64,000 nt of DNA from Atriophallophorus winterbourni (lineage: Eukaryota; Platyhelminthes; Trematoda; Plagiorchiida; Microphallidae): positions 1 to 64,000 of the forward strand of contig JACCGJ010013588.1 in NCBI GenBank assembly GCA_013407085.1, in the 5' to 3' direction. The notes beneath the pieces are model-generated. The model was not told the DNA's origin, searched no databases, and was given only the letters and a program-made list of their open reading frames with translations. Made by a program: the position numbers and the translations under genes. Shown here piece by piece: positions 34,545 through 46,456 of this stretch. Numbering within the stretch: the first letter of the stretch is position 1; each line of letters starts with the position of its first letter.

Positions 34545-35026
34545 TTGTCAAACAGGTTAACTTTCTGGGATTATGACCCTGCGCTTTATAGTTGGCAGAC
34601 CGCGGTAGCCCAAAAGAATCCAGAAGTATGGCTTTTAAAATACCGTTTGTTCCCGCTAAGTATTTCCACTGTTTGTGATCGTGCGCAAGCTTTTGTTTGG
34701 AAGATAAGTCAGCAGCATCTTCCGGAACGCCTAGAAGTACAATATTTCTTGGATTATGTTTTTCTCCAGATATCTTCGACGAATTTCGCTCGCACCATGA
34801 TAGATCTGCATGGATACGACATTGGACTCGAAAACAGTCTAAGCATTTACCAGTAGTTTTTCTACGTCATCCGCAGATTGCAGCGTTATTTTTAAAAGGC
34901 GAGGATCAGCCTTCTGAGGAGAATTCAGGTCGCGGTTCAGTCGAAATAATAATGAGGGAGCAACTGCGGCCAGTCACACATGACTACAGAGTTTATACCA
35001 CTGAACCAAGTCATGTTTTCGCTTAG
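34545..35026 (+). pseudogene. Unassigned overlapping frames, possible retroelement ORF1 remnant
   Basis: Two overlapping + strand frames of 103 and 109 codons cover this stretch. The second has DEFRSHHDRSAWIRHW followed by a basic segment and VVFLRHPQIAALFLKG, which loosely resembles the basic RNA-binding ORF1 of non-LTR elements. No matching reverse transcriptase follows on this strand. The assignment is a guess. Confidence 0.25.
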
Positions 35027-35499
35027 GTTCGGACAGAGTTTCCCGTTACTCGGTCACGTGAGTACATATTACACTAAGGTTTATACTAGAGGATTTGGGT
35101 TCATAATTTGACTTGGTCTGTTTAAAGATGGTTTTGCTGAATAATTTCTCGTTTCCGTACAGTTGTAAAGTCACTGACCCCGGCGAACACTTACCCGTTT
35201 TAGTCACCATCTGCGCGTTTACCTGTTCGAGTATGATAAATTTTCTATAGGCTGTTTGTCAGAAATCTTTAAGTCGGGCAACAATGGTGCCTTGATGACG
35301 TTTTTTATCGGTTCATTCAGTTTTTGTATACTGGATTCCAGTCCATTTAGACGCGTCTCAACATTATACTCAGGGGGTTTTGCCTCCGAGTCTCACGGAG
35401 TTGGTTTGGCCGTGCAAACCAGACAAACATAAGAAACACCAGGACAATTATCTCCAAATCCGAGGTCACGATTTGTCGCATTTTGCATGCACTTTCAGC

Positions 35500-38400
35500 A
35501 AGGATTCAAGGATTCAAGGATTTATGGTTAAAAAAGTTAATACTTTACAACACCACAGGATTACGGTATGAATAAAACATGAAAATTACAATAGTATAAA
35601 ATCAATAGTGAATATCAAATGTATGGCTCACGAATGTTATTCTTTTGCATATGTAAGTCCAATTTAGCTTTAAACACCGCCAGGCAAGGAGAGTCCACCA
35701 CATGTTGGGGTAGGGAATTCCAAAGAAATATAGCACGTACGGCGAAAAAATGGCGCCGACAATCAATACGGGAACTTGGAACGTAGAGGGATAAGGTATG
35801 TCCGCGTGTCACTTTCCTATCACACACATCGAGCAAGTGTTTTAGTGGATGTCCTTCAGTAGACACAATTCTATATGTGAGGATAATATCGCGTCGTATC
35901 CTCCTTTGGGTAAAGTCGCATAGACCCAGACGTTGCAATCTTTCGGTGTACGGCACATTGCGAAGACCAATCACTAACTTTGTTGCTCTATGATAGATTT
36001 TATCGAAGAGAACAATATCTTTTCGCAGCCAAGGAGCCCAGACATCTACCGCATACTCCATCGTAGGGCGAAGGTAGATATTCATTATCCTTGGTAAGGT
36101 TACCAGAGAGAATCTTCCAAATATTCTTCGAAAGATACCCAACAATCTGTTTACCCGTCGATATATGTTCTGGCAGTGCGCTGTGCTCTTCAGGTTCCCG
36201 CTAATCCACACTCCAAGATCTTTCTCCAATGAGCTCCATGCTAGGTTTTCCGTTCCTAATCGATATGTCCAAGGAACATTCTTGCCAAGATGGAGCATCT
36301 TACATTTCTGTATGTTAAATGACATGTCATTCATGACCGCCCAATTCGACACGCTGTCCAAATCCATTTGCAGTTTCTCACAATCCTCTGCAGAACTTAT
36401 TGGCGTCCAAATTTTCATGTCATCCGCGAACAGGACTATTTTGGACGATATGAGGGGGGGTAAATCATTTATGTACAGCAGAAAGAGGAGCGGGCCTAGC
36501 ACAGATCCCTGTGGGACTCCACTGGTGGTTTTGAACGTTTGGGATAGCGTTCCGTTAACTTTAACTTGGGCGTCGCGATCTGAAAGATAGTCGCACAACC
36601 ATGAGAAGAGTGGATCACATATTCCTAAACGCATCAGTTTTTGAAGAAGCAAATGATGATTGACTGTGTCAAAAGCTTTCGAAATGTCTAGGTAACAGAC
36701 GTGGATGCAAGAACTTATATCCAACTCCTTTGTCCAGTCGTCTAGCGTTATGAGAAGATTCGTTAGACACGAGCGATGAGATCGAAATCCATGCTGCGCT
36801 GGCGAAAACAAATTCTGCGATTCAAAGTGTGCAACCATTCTTTTCGAGACTATACGTTCCATGAGCTTAGCAATTACAGGTAAAAGTGTGACGGGACGAT
36901 AATTTCCAGCGTCAGATCGGCAACCGCCTTTGAAGATAGGTGTTATTACGCCGGACTTCCAATCTTTCGGTACAACTCCCTTAAGCAACGAATAGTTAAA
37001 CAGGCTGGAGAGCGGTTCACAAAGCTGACGGTGACAGAACCTGAGCACATCCGGTGTGATGCCATCCGCTCCTGGGGATTTTCTTACATTTAGTTTGAGT
37101 GAATGACTTGCAACAATCATTGGATTTATCGAAATATCGCACAATGTTTCGATTCCTGGTTCGATTGAATACTCAAAACGTTCCCCTAAAACCTTTGGCA
37201 CGAACACTTTAGAGTAGTAAACTGCTAGAGCATTTGCGGTTTCCAACGCTGTTTCAGTAAGTTTTTCACCATTCTGGATGGGAAAAATACCTGGTTTGAC
37301 TTTCGCTTTCGCGTTCATGATTTTGTATAGTAATTTTGGGTTGCGTTCCATTTTTGACAGCAGCATCAATTGGTGCGCTTCCTTATCCTCTCGAATAAGT
37401 GCAGTCACTTTGTTGCGTAACATACGGAACTGTTGCCAAGAAGTAGAAGTATTGTTGGCTTTGTGCTGCACCCACGCTGCTCGCTTCATTGCTATCCACT
37501 TTTTTGTTCTGCTGCGGACAACAAAACGAAGTTCATGGACGCACCTTTTCTGAACGATCTGTGAGTTCTCGTCTATCTTCAGTTTCAGAAAACCTACAAG
37601 TTCGTTCCATTGCGCGTCAGGGCTTATGTTGTCCATCTGAAAATTCGGAATCTGCACCAGCGTTTTACTCAGGGCCAATTTATCTACCCGTCGAACCACC
37701 TCATTCGGAACAAGCGATTGCTGAGTACTGCAAACATAGTCAAACACAAGCACTGAATGGTCGCTAAGACCCAGCGGAGCCTGGAATTCGATCGCTTCGA
37801 TAGATTGTTCTTCCGATGTTAACACCAAATCCAAGACAGAGGGGCGGTCAGAACCTCTCCTCCGGGTGCATTCGTGAACATGGTTGTATAACGGGACTGA
37901 ATCTAGTACCTCTCTGAATCGGTATTCTAGCGTTTGTGGAGAGTGATCGTCCCTGAGATAAAGGGTGGACAGATTAAAGTCACCCATAATAAGTGTCGTT
38001 GCTTGCTGTGTGCGAGTCAAGCGCTGAAGCACTTGGATCAACCTTTCGTTGTACGATTCCGTAGATGAAGGGGAACGGTAGACCACACCAATAATGCAAA
38101 CTTCACCAGACATCAGCGTTAAAGAGCACCAAATTGTATCCTCGAGCGTTAATTCTGTCTTGTCTATTGGATGGCACTGGAGTCGATTATGGTAATAAAG
38201 AGCAACACCACCACCACTTCTCTCTCGATCGTTCCTTATCAAATTCATATTTGGAATTGATATCTCCGTTTCAATCAATTGGGAAGAATACCATGTTTCT
38301 GTAATGGCGATAATGTCAGGTGAGTAGCGCGAACATATCTCGGTTAGCTCAGCTAATTTGTTTGGAAGGCTTTGTGCATTTGTATATAAACATCTTATAA

Positions 38401-38620
38401 AGTTTGTGGTGTTTAAATCATTGAAAGTTATCAAAGGGCCGACTCGGTTAGAGTCGGAATGCTCAAGTTTTTTGGAGCCATCACATGACATTCAGGTTGA
38501 ACCTCATCACTAGGCGTTTGAGGGTCGGTACTATCCGTTTGCTTGCTACCGGCTATTACCTTGGGCAAGCTCAACTTGACGTTTGGGGGTAGGTTTTTCT
38601 ATTAGCCTATTATGACTTAC
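35500..38620 (-). mobile_element. Near-complete CR1-like non-LTR retrotransposon
   Basis: The element contains an uninterrupted endonuclease/reverse transcriptase gene and ends on the minus strand in about three copies of the octamer GAATCCTT (35500-35523), a tail type known for CR1 elements. The 5' limit is uncertain; the non-coding leader extends to at least 38.6 kb. Fragments of the same family occur at 32.0, 33.6-34.5, 48.8-49.8 and 51.2-53.3 kb. Confidence 0.85.
35615..38491 (-). CDS. CR1-like endonuclease/reverse transcriptase (958 aa)
   Basis: The protein nicks target DNA and copies the element RNA there (target-primed reverse transcription, in the nucleus). The N-terminal apurinic-type endonuclease shows LYTNAQSLPNKL, AITETW, GGGVALYYH, MGDFNLS (catalytic Asp/Asn) and GLSDHSVL. 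The reverse transcriptase starts near residue 480 and shows FKGGCRSDAGNYRPVTLLP, QHGFRSHRSCLTNLL, YLDISKAFDTVNHHLLLQKL, GVPQGSVLGPLLFLLYINDL and the catalytic FADD (LFADDMKIW). The C-terminal region resembles other trematode CR1/Jockey proteins. A TGA lies just before the first ATG. The full open frame suggests recent activity. Confidence 0.93.
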   Translation of the reverse strand: MSCDGSKKLEHSDSNRVGPLITFNDLNTTNFIRCLYTNAQSLPNKLAELTEICSRYSPDIIAITETWYSSQLIETEISIPNMNLIRNDRERSGGGVALYYHNRLQCHPIDKTELTLEDTIWCSLTLMSGEVCIIGVVYRSPSSTESYNERLIQVLQRLTRTQQATTLIMGDFNLSTLYLRDDHSPQTLEYRFREVLDSVPLYNHVHECTRRRGSDRPSVLDLVLTSEEQSIEAIEFQAPLGLSDHSVLVFDYVCSTQQSLVPNEVVRRVDKLALSKTLVQIPNFQMDNISPDAQWNELVGFLKLKIDENSQIVQKRCVHELRFVVRSRTKKWIAMKRAAWVQHKANNTSTSWQQFRMLRNKVTALIREDKEAHQLMLLSKMERNPKLLYKIMNAKAKVKPGIFPIQNGEKLTETALETANALAVYYSKVFVPKVLGERFEYSIEPGIETLCDISINPMIVASHSLKLNVRKSPGADGITPDVLRFCHRQLCEPLSSLFNYSLLKGVVPKDWKSGVITPIFKGGCRSDAGNYRPVTLLPVIAKLMERIVSKRMVAHFESQNLFSPAQHGFRSHRSCLTNLLITLDDWTKELDISSCIHVCYLDISKAFDTVNHHLLLQKLMRLGICDPLFSWLCDYLSDRDAQVKVNGTLSQTFKTTSGVPQGSVLGPLLFLLYINDLPPLISSKIVLFADDMKIWTPISSAEDCEKLQMDLDSVSNWAVMNDMSFNIQKCKMLHLGKNVPWTYRLGTENLAWSSLEKDLGVWISGNLKSTAHCQNIYRRVNRLLGIFRRIFGRFSLVTLPRIMNIYLRPTMEYAVDVWAPWLRKDIVLFDKIYHRATKLVIGLRNVPYTERLQRLGLCDFTQRRIRRDIILTYRIVSTEGHPLKHLLDVCDRKVTRGHTLSLYVPSSRIDCRRHFFAVRAIFLWNSLPQHVVDSPCLAVFKAKLDLHMQKNNIREPYI

Positions 38621-41440
38621 TTACAGATTTTGGCAAACCGTAAACATGCAGCCCGATGCGCTTTTTTTCTTTTCGGGGCAATCCGGACAGGGTTGTGAGC
38701 AGCACTGTACAATGGTATGTGTAAGAGCAATGATTCTGTCGAGCGAGCGATGATGAATATCGTGAGCGCAAAAAAAGCGATGTTCATGAATAAGAACAAA
38801 ATCAGAATTGAATCCGGCGATGCGCTCAATCGATGGCGAAGCATAAGATGTTTTCGATGACGTCAATCTCTCTGAAGACTCGAATAGTATAAACAGCGGT
38901 GCACACGCAGAGTCAATATGGGAAATCACGAGTAATCCGAATTTGCTCGTGTTATCGAATACCGCTACAAGAGTAGCATATTCAGAAAGCTGTCTTCCAG
39001 GGGTTTCCAACAAGGTGTACTATATCCACTTACGTGTCAGTGTAGGAACAGTCTATCCTAATAACCAGGAGCTCAAAATAATGCGACCGCACAGCACCAT
39101 CGACAGGGCCGTACTATGTAATGAACAGTTTAATTTTGGATTATAACCTGCCATTAGATTAGCCTGGCATAATTAACCAACTGGTTTTAAAATACTATAA
39201 CGACAGATTCATATCTCTTAAAGTCAAACAGACAGCTCGGAGTTTTAGCTATCAACGTTCTACATATACTGACGGCCAAACCCCACGAATTCTATTATAT
39301 TATCCCAATTTTGTAACATTCATTAATGGAGAGCTAGATAATTTGGTCAGCATCTCTCATAAATGATGGAATATTTGATCAGATGTTTGTGTAGTTTTGA
39401 AAAGCAAAGGTGGTATCCTTATATAAAATAGCTGAATACACATTCGCGAAATTTCAAAGAAATTCGATAATGTAGTTCAAATGTGTCGAAAACTCATTGA
39501 AACGTCAGCTATCAGCATGTTTTAACGAGATTTGTTCAATTCGATTATAAAATGACTCACTTTTACACACTGATTTGGTCGTGTATAGCTGAGATGATTT
39601 GCGATTTTGACCATATTTCGAAAACACAATCTGGGATGTTATCTGTATCTCCATATTTGAAACTGCATTTGATTGCCAAAACTATAGAGTGTGCTGGATT
39701 TGTGGTATTGTAAGTAACACGATTCGTTTTATTCGTGATTTTAGCTCCGTTTTACGTAAATGGTATTCTCAGTGTCGTTTTTACACCGTGAAAAATCTTT
39801 CAATTTTTGTCTGCTTGTCTACGTTGTCGCACACCGAAAACTGCAACTCTGGTATTTACCCAAAAAAGTTGAGAATCGCAATCAGAAAGACTGAAGATTC
39901 TGTTTGGTATGGTTGTTATTGAAGTTTTCTACTTATCTGTTAGACATTCGAAGAAAACCCGAAATGTTTCCTATAAATGCAGCCTTGTAAATTGAGAATG
40001 GCCAGGGTTAACACTTATCCTCTTAGCGGTTTCTGCAAGGTAACACGCGTAAATACGCAACTACGTAACTGATATTAAAACATTTTTGAATCCTGAAACA
40101 GGTTTAACATGAATCCTAGGCATAGTGCCGATGATTTCAAAATCCAAATTGCACGAAGAACTTTCGTGTATCCATCACCTTCAAACTCTAGATTCATTGC
40201 TGAAAGTGAAGCATCGCTTTATTTTGAGTTCAACTAGCGAATCTCTTAGCCTCCTAACCAATAAACATTTCAAAAGCTTGTCACCTTAATCGCAATGTTT
40301 TGCGACTGTGTGAACCTTATATTTGCGTGATGTGTGAAGTGTTGTAGAGCAACCCGCATAAATCAGCATTTCGTGACCAGACTGGGAGTGATGTTGATAG
40401 TTTAACACGTATTTCGAGCAGGAGCAAGCAAGCTATACTTTATTTTGAAACATTAGTCTGTTCAACATGTCTTATCACTTGAAAATTAAATGATATATAA
40501 AGAAAAAAATGTAACTGGTGAATCTATGTTATATATTGCATTACGTACAGTCGGTTTAACTAGATTTTCACAAATGATAAATTATACCATCGTGCAACCA
40601 AAACTGTGAATGGTTTCTAAAAAGTAACGTAGTTAGAACGTTTGCGAAAATTGAGAGTCCCCAACCCTTTCAAAAAAGCCTTCGGAGTGATGTGATACTG
40701 ACATATAAAATATTACAGACCCCAAATCATCCTTTGTAACATTTGTTCGAATACGGTGAGTCACAACATGAACGCTGCAAATCAATTCAATGTAATTCAA
40801 TTTTAATGGTCTGTAAAGCTTTACAAAACACCACCAAATTATGTGGGAACAAAAATAATGTAATGAAATAGGCTCCACAATTGCACATTGGGAACAGAAA
40901 TTGAGTTTTTGCGGCAGTTCAATCTGCTTAGCTGTTGGTTAAGATGACCGCGCAGATGTGTGTTGTGGGAAAGATGTAACGAATTGTTGCTTGATTATTT
41001 ATTTGATTAAGCATTTTTCAAATGAAGAATAGTGCTCCTCGTTGTCGTCGGTATTGAGCTGAATGAAAATTCAATATTTTAAGTCTCATTTCGTATGGAC
41101 AATTAGAAAGTCCTAGGATGAGTCTTGTCGCAAATAGCTGAATATCTTTTTTTCAAACAAGGATCCCATGCCGGTACAGCACAATCGATATGAGGTCGGA
41201 TATCGAATGAAATCCATTTGCAGATTACATTGGCGTCAAACTAACCTAGGGCTTTTCTGAGGGAACCCACGTTGCTTTCAGCTTTGCTGGCAGCAAATCG
41301 ACATGGCATAGAGTTTCCTGAGTCAGACTAAATATATATAGCAATTGTGAACAACAGTAGAACGACAGCAACAAAAGCAAAAGCACAAGAAGAATATACA
41401 GAAGCATATAGATTCCTCTAGCGAGCGTCAGTGCAGACAA
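38621..41440. other. Stretch without a recognised gene
   Basis: A minus-strand frame of 130 codons at 38621-39013 ends with clustered cysteines (CCSQPCPDCP) upstream of the CR1 gene. It could be a decayed ORF1, but the evidence is thin. The rest (39.0-41.4 kb) shows only short frames and no splice pattern. Confidence 0.35.
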
Positions 41441-43005
41441 GCGGAACTGCGTAGAAACACTGGCCTTAGAAACAGAAGAAGCAGCGCATCAGAAAAACAC
41501 CAAAGACCTGTGTTCCACACAAAAGAAACCATCAGATAAGTTAGCGTAGTCAGAGAGGCCATTGAGAACAGAGGTGTAGAAGCGATAGCAGACGCAAAAG
41601 AACAGAAGAAGAGATGTATCGAGCACTTTCAGGAGTTATTCAACTGACCAGCTCCTTCAAACCCACCGGAGATATTGCCAGGTGAAAGCGATTTGCCAAT
41701 CAGATGCTGTGTACCCACGATGGAAGAGAACGGCAGCGCCATTAGGAAACTGAAGAACGGCAAGGCTACAGGAACTCACAGTTTCCTTACAGAAGCGCTA
41801 AAGTCGAGACCAGTGTAGAGCTTCTCCATCTAATCTTCTGCTAGATCTGGGAAGAAGAAGTACTAGCTGAGTGCAAAGAAGGCTACCTCATCAAACTCCA
41901 TAAAAAGGCAAGCACAGTTTCTCCTAAAACTACCGAGGGATAACGCTGATATTCATCCCAGAAAAGGTGTTCAACCGCATCTTGCTGAACAGAATGAAAG
42001 ACGTTGTTGACTCACATCTTCATGACCAAGAAGCTGGCATCCGAACGAAGAGATCATGCACATGCCTGATCGCAACCCAGCGCATAATTTCAGAGTAGTC
42101 TCTGAAATGGAACTTGTCTCTCTTCGTCAACTTCATCGAGTATGAGAAGGCGTTTGACAGCTTCAACAGACTGACACTCTGGAGACTACTGAGAAACTAC
42201 GGAGTTCCAGAAAAGATCACTAACATCATCAGGAAGTCATATGAAATAATGACCTGCTGAATAATTCATGACTGACAACTCACTGTCACCTTCGAATTAA
42301 AAACCGGAGTGAGGCTAGACTGCTTACTCTCTTCGTTCCTGTTCCTGTTTACCATAGACTGGATCATGAAGATATCGTCAGACTAGAAGCGTAACGGCAA
42401 CCATTGGACAATTTTGACGCAGTTGGACGACCTTAACATCGCCGGTCTGGCCTCTCTCTCAAACACTCAACAACAGATGCAAGAAAAGATTAGCATCGTT
42501 GCGGTCTACTCATTTAGAGTGGGCCTCAACATCAACAAAGGGAAGAGTAATGTGTTCAAGCCCAATACATTTAACTCGACACCATCTCGCAGTCCAAGGC
42601 GAGGCGCTGAAAAACGTGGACAGTTTCACCTTCGTCTTCATCAGAAACCTGCCTCAAGAAGATGATACAGATCCGCTTACCCGACAAAATCAGCGATGAA
42701 AAATTGTGGCAACAAACAAAGCAGTAGCCTATTGACAACAAAATCCTTCAGAGTCGCTAGCAATGGATTGGATACGCCCTCCGCAAACCTGCATCAAACA
42801 TCACCAAAATATCGCTCACCTGGAACCCACCAGGGAAGAGGAAGAGAGCGGCCTGGAAATATCTCGCGCCTAGACATTAATGCAGACGCCAAGCAGATTG
42901 GCAATATGAGGAGACAGGTGGAGAGACTCGTCGAGAATCGTGGTGCCTGGAGAGAGCTAGTTGGCGGCATATGTCCGATACTGGACCTAAGGCGGAATTA
43001 AGTAA
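41440..43005 (+). mobile_element. SR2-like RTE retrotransposon remnant
   Basis: Fragments in shifting frames follow the order of schistosome SR2-type RTE reverse transcriptase: IEHFQELFN, MEENGSAIRKLKNGKATG, FNRILLNRMKD, NFIEYEKAFDSFNRLTLW, then DWIMK, VGLNINKGKSNVFK and a C-terminus WRELVGGICP. The last motif is a hallmark of the SR2 end. A short TAAG-rich tail follows at 43003-43016. Many stops show it is dead. It belongs to a different RTE branch from the copies at 29.7 and 61.6 kb. Confidence 0.78.
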
Positions 43006-44160
43006 GTAATTAGCCAACTCACAACTGGATCTAACTTCCAAATACGTACTAAGTTCAGCCATTTTGTGCACAATCTGTACATCGGTAAACAACAATATTT
43101 CTCCATTTCATTCTGCCTCAAGATAAGCTCACAAATTTCTCCCATACCAGACGCTTATTCCCCATATACTTGTCAGCATAAGAATGCCATATGTGTCTTC
43201 GGCGTACTTCCTTCCATTTATTGTTTGATGCATTCCACGTAAGATCCTCCGGTAGACCATTGTAGGGTATTCGATACACAGATTGATTCTACGGGAATAA
43301 ACCACTGCTACCGGTTTTAAAATATTTGCCTGTACCAGGAAGCGATATTAAGGGAACAACTTGTCAGTGCTAACCGCGTTTAACTGGTAAGAATATCTGT
43401 ACTCCAAATTTGTCATGATATTAGATCAGCTGAGTTTGCAAAATAACAACATGTGGGTCAGTCCTCATAATGTTTCATGTACCAAACTCGATTTAGAGCG
43501 ACCTCAAATTCAAAATTAGTGTATTATATTCTCAACGTTCCTAAACTCACTGTCTGCACTGGATTATGACCAAAGCACAAAATCGTTAGTGTAAAATGCA
43601 TGTTGATGTGCACTCTACGATTTTATAGCACAATCTTTCAATTTTAGCACTTTGGGGAAACAAATTTATTTCAATCGTAACCCTTAGGTCCTATTAACCT
43701 TGGTTTTGAACAAGTGATGTTGTAAGGCCAAATCAATAAAAATGGTTCTTTACTATATACAAATTTTCAGCTACAAAATTAGACAGAAATGACGAAGTGC
43801 TCATTAAATCAAGATTCAGGCATTCAGTCCTGAAACAGACTTTGATTGATAAATTATGTCCTGAGTCACGTAGGGAGCAATTGCATTTCTGAATTTTTCT
43901 GTACTCAAATAAAGAGCGAATTATTAGCTTTGCATGGAAGAGAACGATGTGTATGCAACAAGGGTCTCGTGAAATAGATGTGCACTATCGCGACAAATGA
44001 GTTTGATTAGTCTGTCGCTTCCACAGAACTGAAGGTCATCAAGCTACTCAACAAGCTATACCGTAAGCATTCAATGTTTCATGACCCTATGTTTTTTGCT
44101 GCCTCACCATCTGTGCAAACAATCCACATTTGGCTGTCTCCATATCGTTAAATAGAATAA
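43006..44160. other. Intergenic stretch with repeat copy 3
   Basis: About 43820-43960 resembles the dispersed repeat at 10870-11330 (GAGCAATTGCATTTCTGAAT against GAACAAATGTGTTTCTGAAT). No gene is supported. Confidence 0.35.
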
Positions 44161-44164
44161 CGCC

Positions 44165-44344
44165 TGTAACACCGCTTGTTTTTCCTTATCAAAACATTGA
44201 CCTTGACAATATTAACTTCCGTTCGTTCGTGCGTGCATCGTAAACGCTCTGTAGACGTTTTGGCTACCGCGATAAACCTTTCATCTGCTGTGCCTTTTCT
44301 CCAACGTTCTTGGGGGCATTATTGTAGTTATCTGGTCTACTACA
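44165..44344 (+). repeat. 5' LTR
   Basis: This LTR starts TGTAACACCGCTTG and ends CTACTACA. It is nearly identical to the 3' LTR and related to the LTRs at 19706-19890 and 27731-27913. Confidence 0.85.
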
Positions 44345-44347
44345 AAT

Positions 44348-44365
44348 TGGTGAGCCCGACGTGAT
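44348..44365 (+). promoter_or_regulatory. Primer-binding site (tRNA-Trp type)
   Basis: TGGTGAGCCCGACGTGAT matches the complement of the 3' end of a eukaryotic tRNA-Trp except at one base. Use of tRNA-Trp as primer is characteristic of the CsRn1/Kabuki group of Ty3/Gypsy elements. The tRNA comparison is from memory of conserved tRNA-Trp sequence. Confidence 0.7.
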
Positions 44366-44713
44366 GCACGAATCCTTCGTGTACTACAATTGGTAAGGCC
44401 AATATCCACGCACAATTCGAGATTTTTTCCGGTACGTCTTTTCCCGATTTACATCGGCGTTATTTCAGGATAATTTTTTTTACCTCCTTTGACACGTTTT
44501 ACATCAAAACGTCATATGCATCGCATAACTAGACTTGTTGATCAATTCACAAGTCGGGTTAGAACACTGTACAGGGCAGACAGTTTACTTTGTATACTGC
44601 TTGTAAGCCCCTCGTACATCAATCAACGGATCGTCGGGTAGGTACTCTCCTAGAGAGACTATGCACCAGGATTTTGTCAGTCATTTTTACGACTGACATA
44701 CGATATATCTTAG

Positions 44714-45020
44714 GTGCCACAATTCCTATCCCTTACAACGTGTGTGATAGACTGGCCACTCTCCTTCGAACTCAGCGAAATCGCTGCAGTGCAAGCTACC
44801 GATGCCGACATCGCACAGCTCTGGGACGCCTATTATTTCATCACAACTCTCCCCTTGCCCGATGGCTTGGGCAATATCCTTTGCGACCTATCGCAAAGCG
44901 CTTTCCGACTACTTACCGTCTGCTTTTAGACGGCGCATTAGTCACACGATACGCAATCTTTCCAATCCTGACATTCGTGCTTGCGTTGTGTTTCATACGG
45001 GAAAATTTGTATGGTCGAAA
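44714..45020 (+). pseudogene. Integrase zinc-binding fragment
   Basis: One frame gives LSEIAAVQATDADIAQLWD and LPLPDGLGNILCDLSQ. After a frameshift, another frame gives FRRRISHTIRNLSNPDIRA and FHTGKFVW. This is the region just before and within the HHCC domain of Gypsy integrase. The DDE core that should follow is absent or unrecognisable. Confidence 0.65.
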
Positions 45021-45483
45021 GCCAGTGGGTACATGCAGCATGACACTGTCATGGCACCTACGCCATTTGGGATAATAACCGCTTGTACATCAAGTATATA
45101 CCCACAATCCGCCATCTCCACAGTGAGTATGCGCCCGGAACGGCACATTTGCCAATTATGTAGCGGGTATTTAACAAGTTATTATCGCATGGTATATCCC
45201 GTGCATCTTTTTGTACCTCATCACTATAACTCGGTCGTGGCCAAAAATCCATGCACCAGAGAGTTTTTTTCTCACTTCTCAGGTACACATGCACCTTCAG
45301 CTTTGGAAAACGTGGCACGCGCCACCCCCGGATCACCGACGCTTGTCGCCATCCAATCCGGTAACATGGAATACACGCATCCTTCGTGTATCCCCTTGGT
45401 ACGCATGTACCTCCCGCTGTGGAAATCGTGGCACGCGCCACCCCCGGATCGCCGACGCCTGTCGCCATCCTCCCGGTAGACCC

Positions 45484-45743
45484 GAGCACACGCCGCCCAA
45501 TACGGGCGATCTCCCAAGACGGTCGTCATTGACCGTGTCGGCAAGCATGACACTGTCTCAATCGACAGAGTCAAACCGGCTTTCATGGACGAGGAAGTTA
45601 TCCCAAATGACCCAACGCCAACCCCGGCACCACTGGTCATTACCCCTCCTGTCCCTACAGCTAACCCAGAGCCGGCCACTACAGGAACCAAACGTGCCAA
45701 ACGGCAACCCGTTCGATTCGCTGATTTTGTTGTAAATAGTTAA
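45484..45743 (+). pseudogene. Pol C-terminal fragment
   Basis: The frame reads KTVVIDRVGKHDTVSIDRVK and PAFMDEEVIPND, then a Pro/Thr-rich linker and RQPVRFADFVVNS before a TAA. This is the usual end of a Gypsy polyprotein. Upstream, imperfect internal repeats (GGCACGCGCCACCCCCGGAT at 45315 and 45431) and a repeated 90-bp stretch (about 45200 and 45773) mark duplications inside the element. Confidence 0.65.
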
Positions 45744-46456
45744 TACTTTCATATCTTTTGGCATACACGCGTGCATTATTTCGTACCTCATTCTAATCAC
45801 TCGGTCGTGGCCCTAAACCCATGCACCAGGGAGTTTTCTTTTTCTTCCCTCAGGTACGCACCCACCCACCGCTGATGCCACCGAATCGCGCACCCTTCCT
45901 GGTCCACCTACGCTTGCCCCCAACTCACCCGGTAGCCCTAACCACCAACACGAGCACAATTGTTCCAACACGCCTGTCATGTCACACAAGGTCCTTACCA
46001 GCCCAGATTGACGCGCCAACCGATTCTCCTGGCGCGGCCGTTTATCATCCTTCGGGACACAGGAAATTCTGAGCAGGGACTGTGTTTTCGAAGCTTCTGG
46101 TTCTTGTTGTCAAGCCTACGAATGCGCCTGTTTCTGCTCAAATTGGGTTCATACTAAGACCACGCCAAACGGTAAAATCCCGCTAGCAGCTGTTCACTCC
46201 ATGTGAGGCGGATCGGCATTACGTTCACTCACATGTGAGACGCTACTTGGCTTAGTCCTGATCGGTTCACCCTACATCCTACTCTCAAACCACCGAAGAT
46301 CGACCCACGCAGACCGAGCGCCCTGGCTGACTTCTATGTGACTGTTTGCTGAGAGACTACGTTCCTAACCGGGGTAACCTGACACCCGCATGCCCCACGC
46401 TACTGGCAACTCCCGATCAGAAGTCTTCGCTGACCAGACTTCTTGGAGGGGGGCTG

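Noticed and set aside
36165..36590. Plus-strand 141-codon frame
   Set aside because: It is a shadow of the CR1-like gene on the opposite strand.
45058..45700. Long minus-strand frames rich in Gly and Val
   Set aside because: They are antisense to the GC-rich interior of the CsRn1-like derivative, with no family resemblance.
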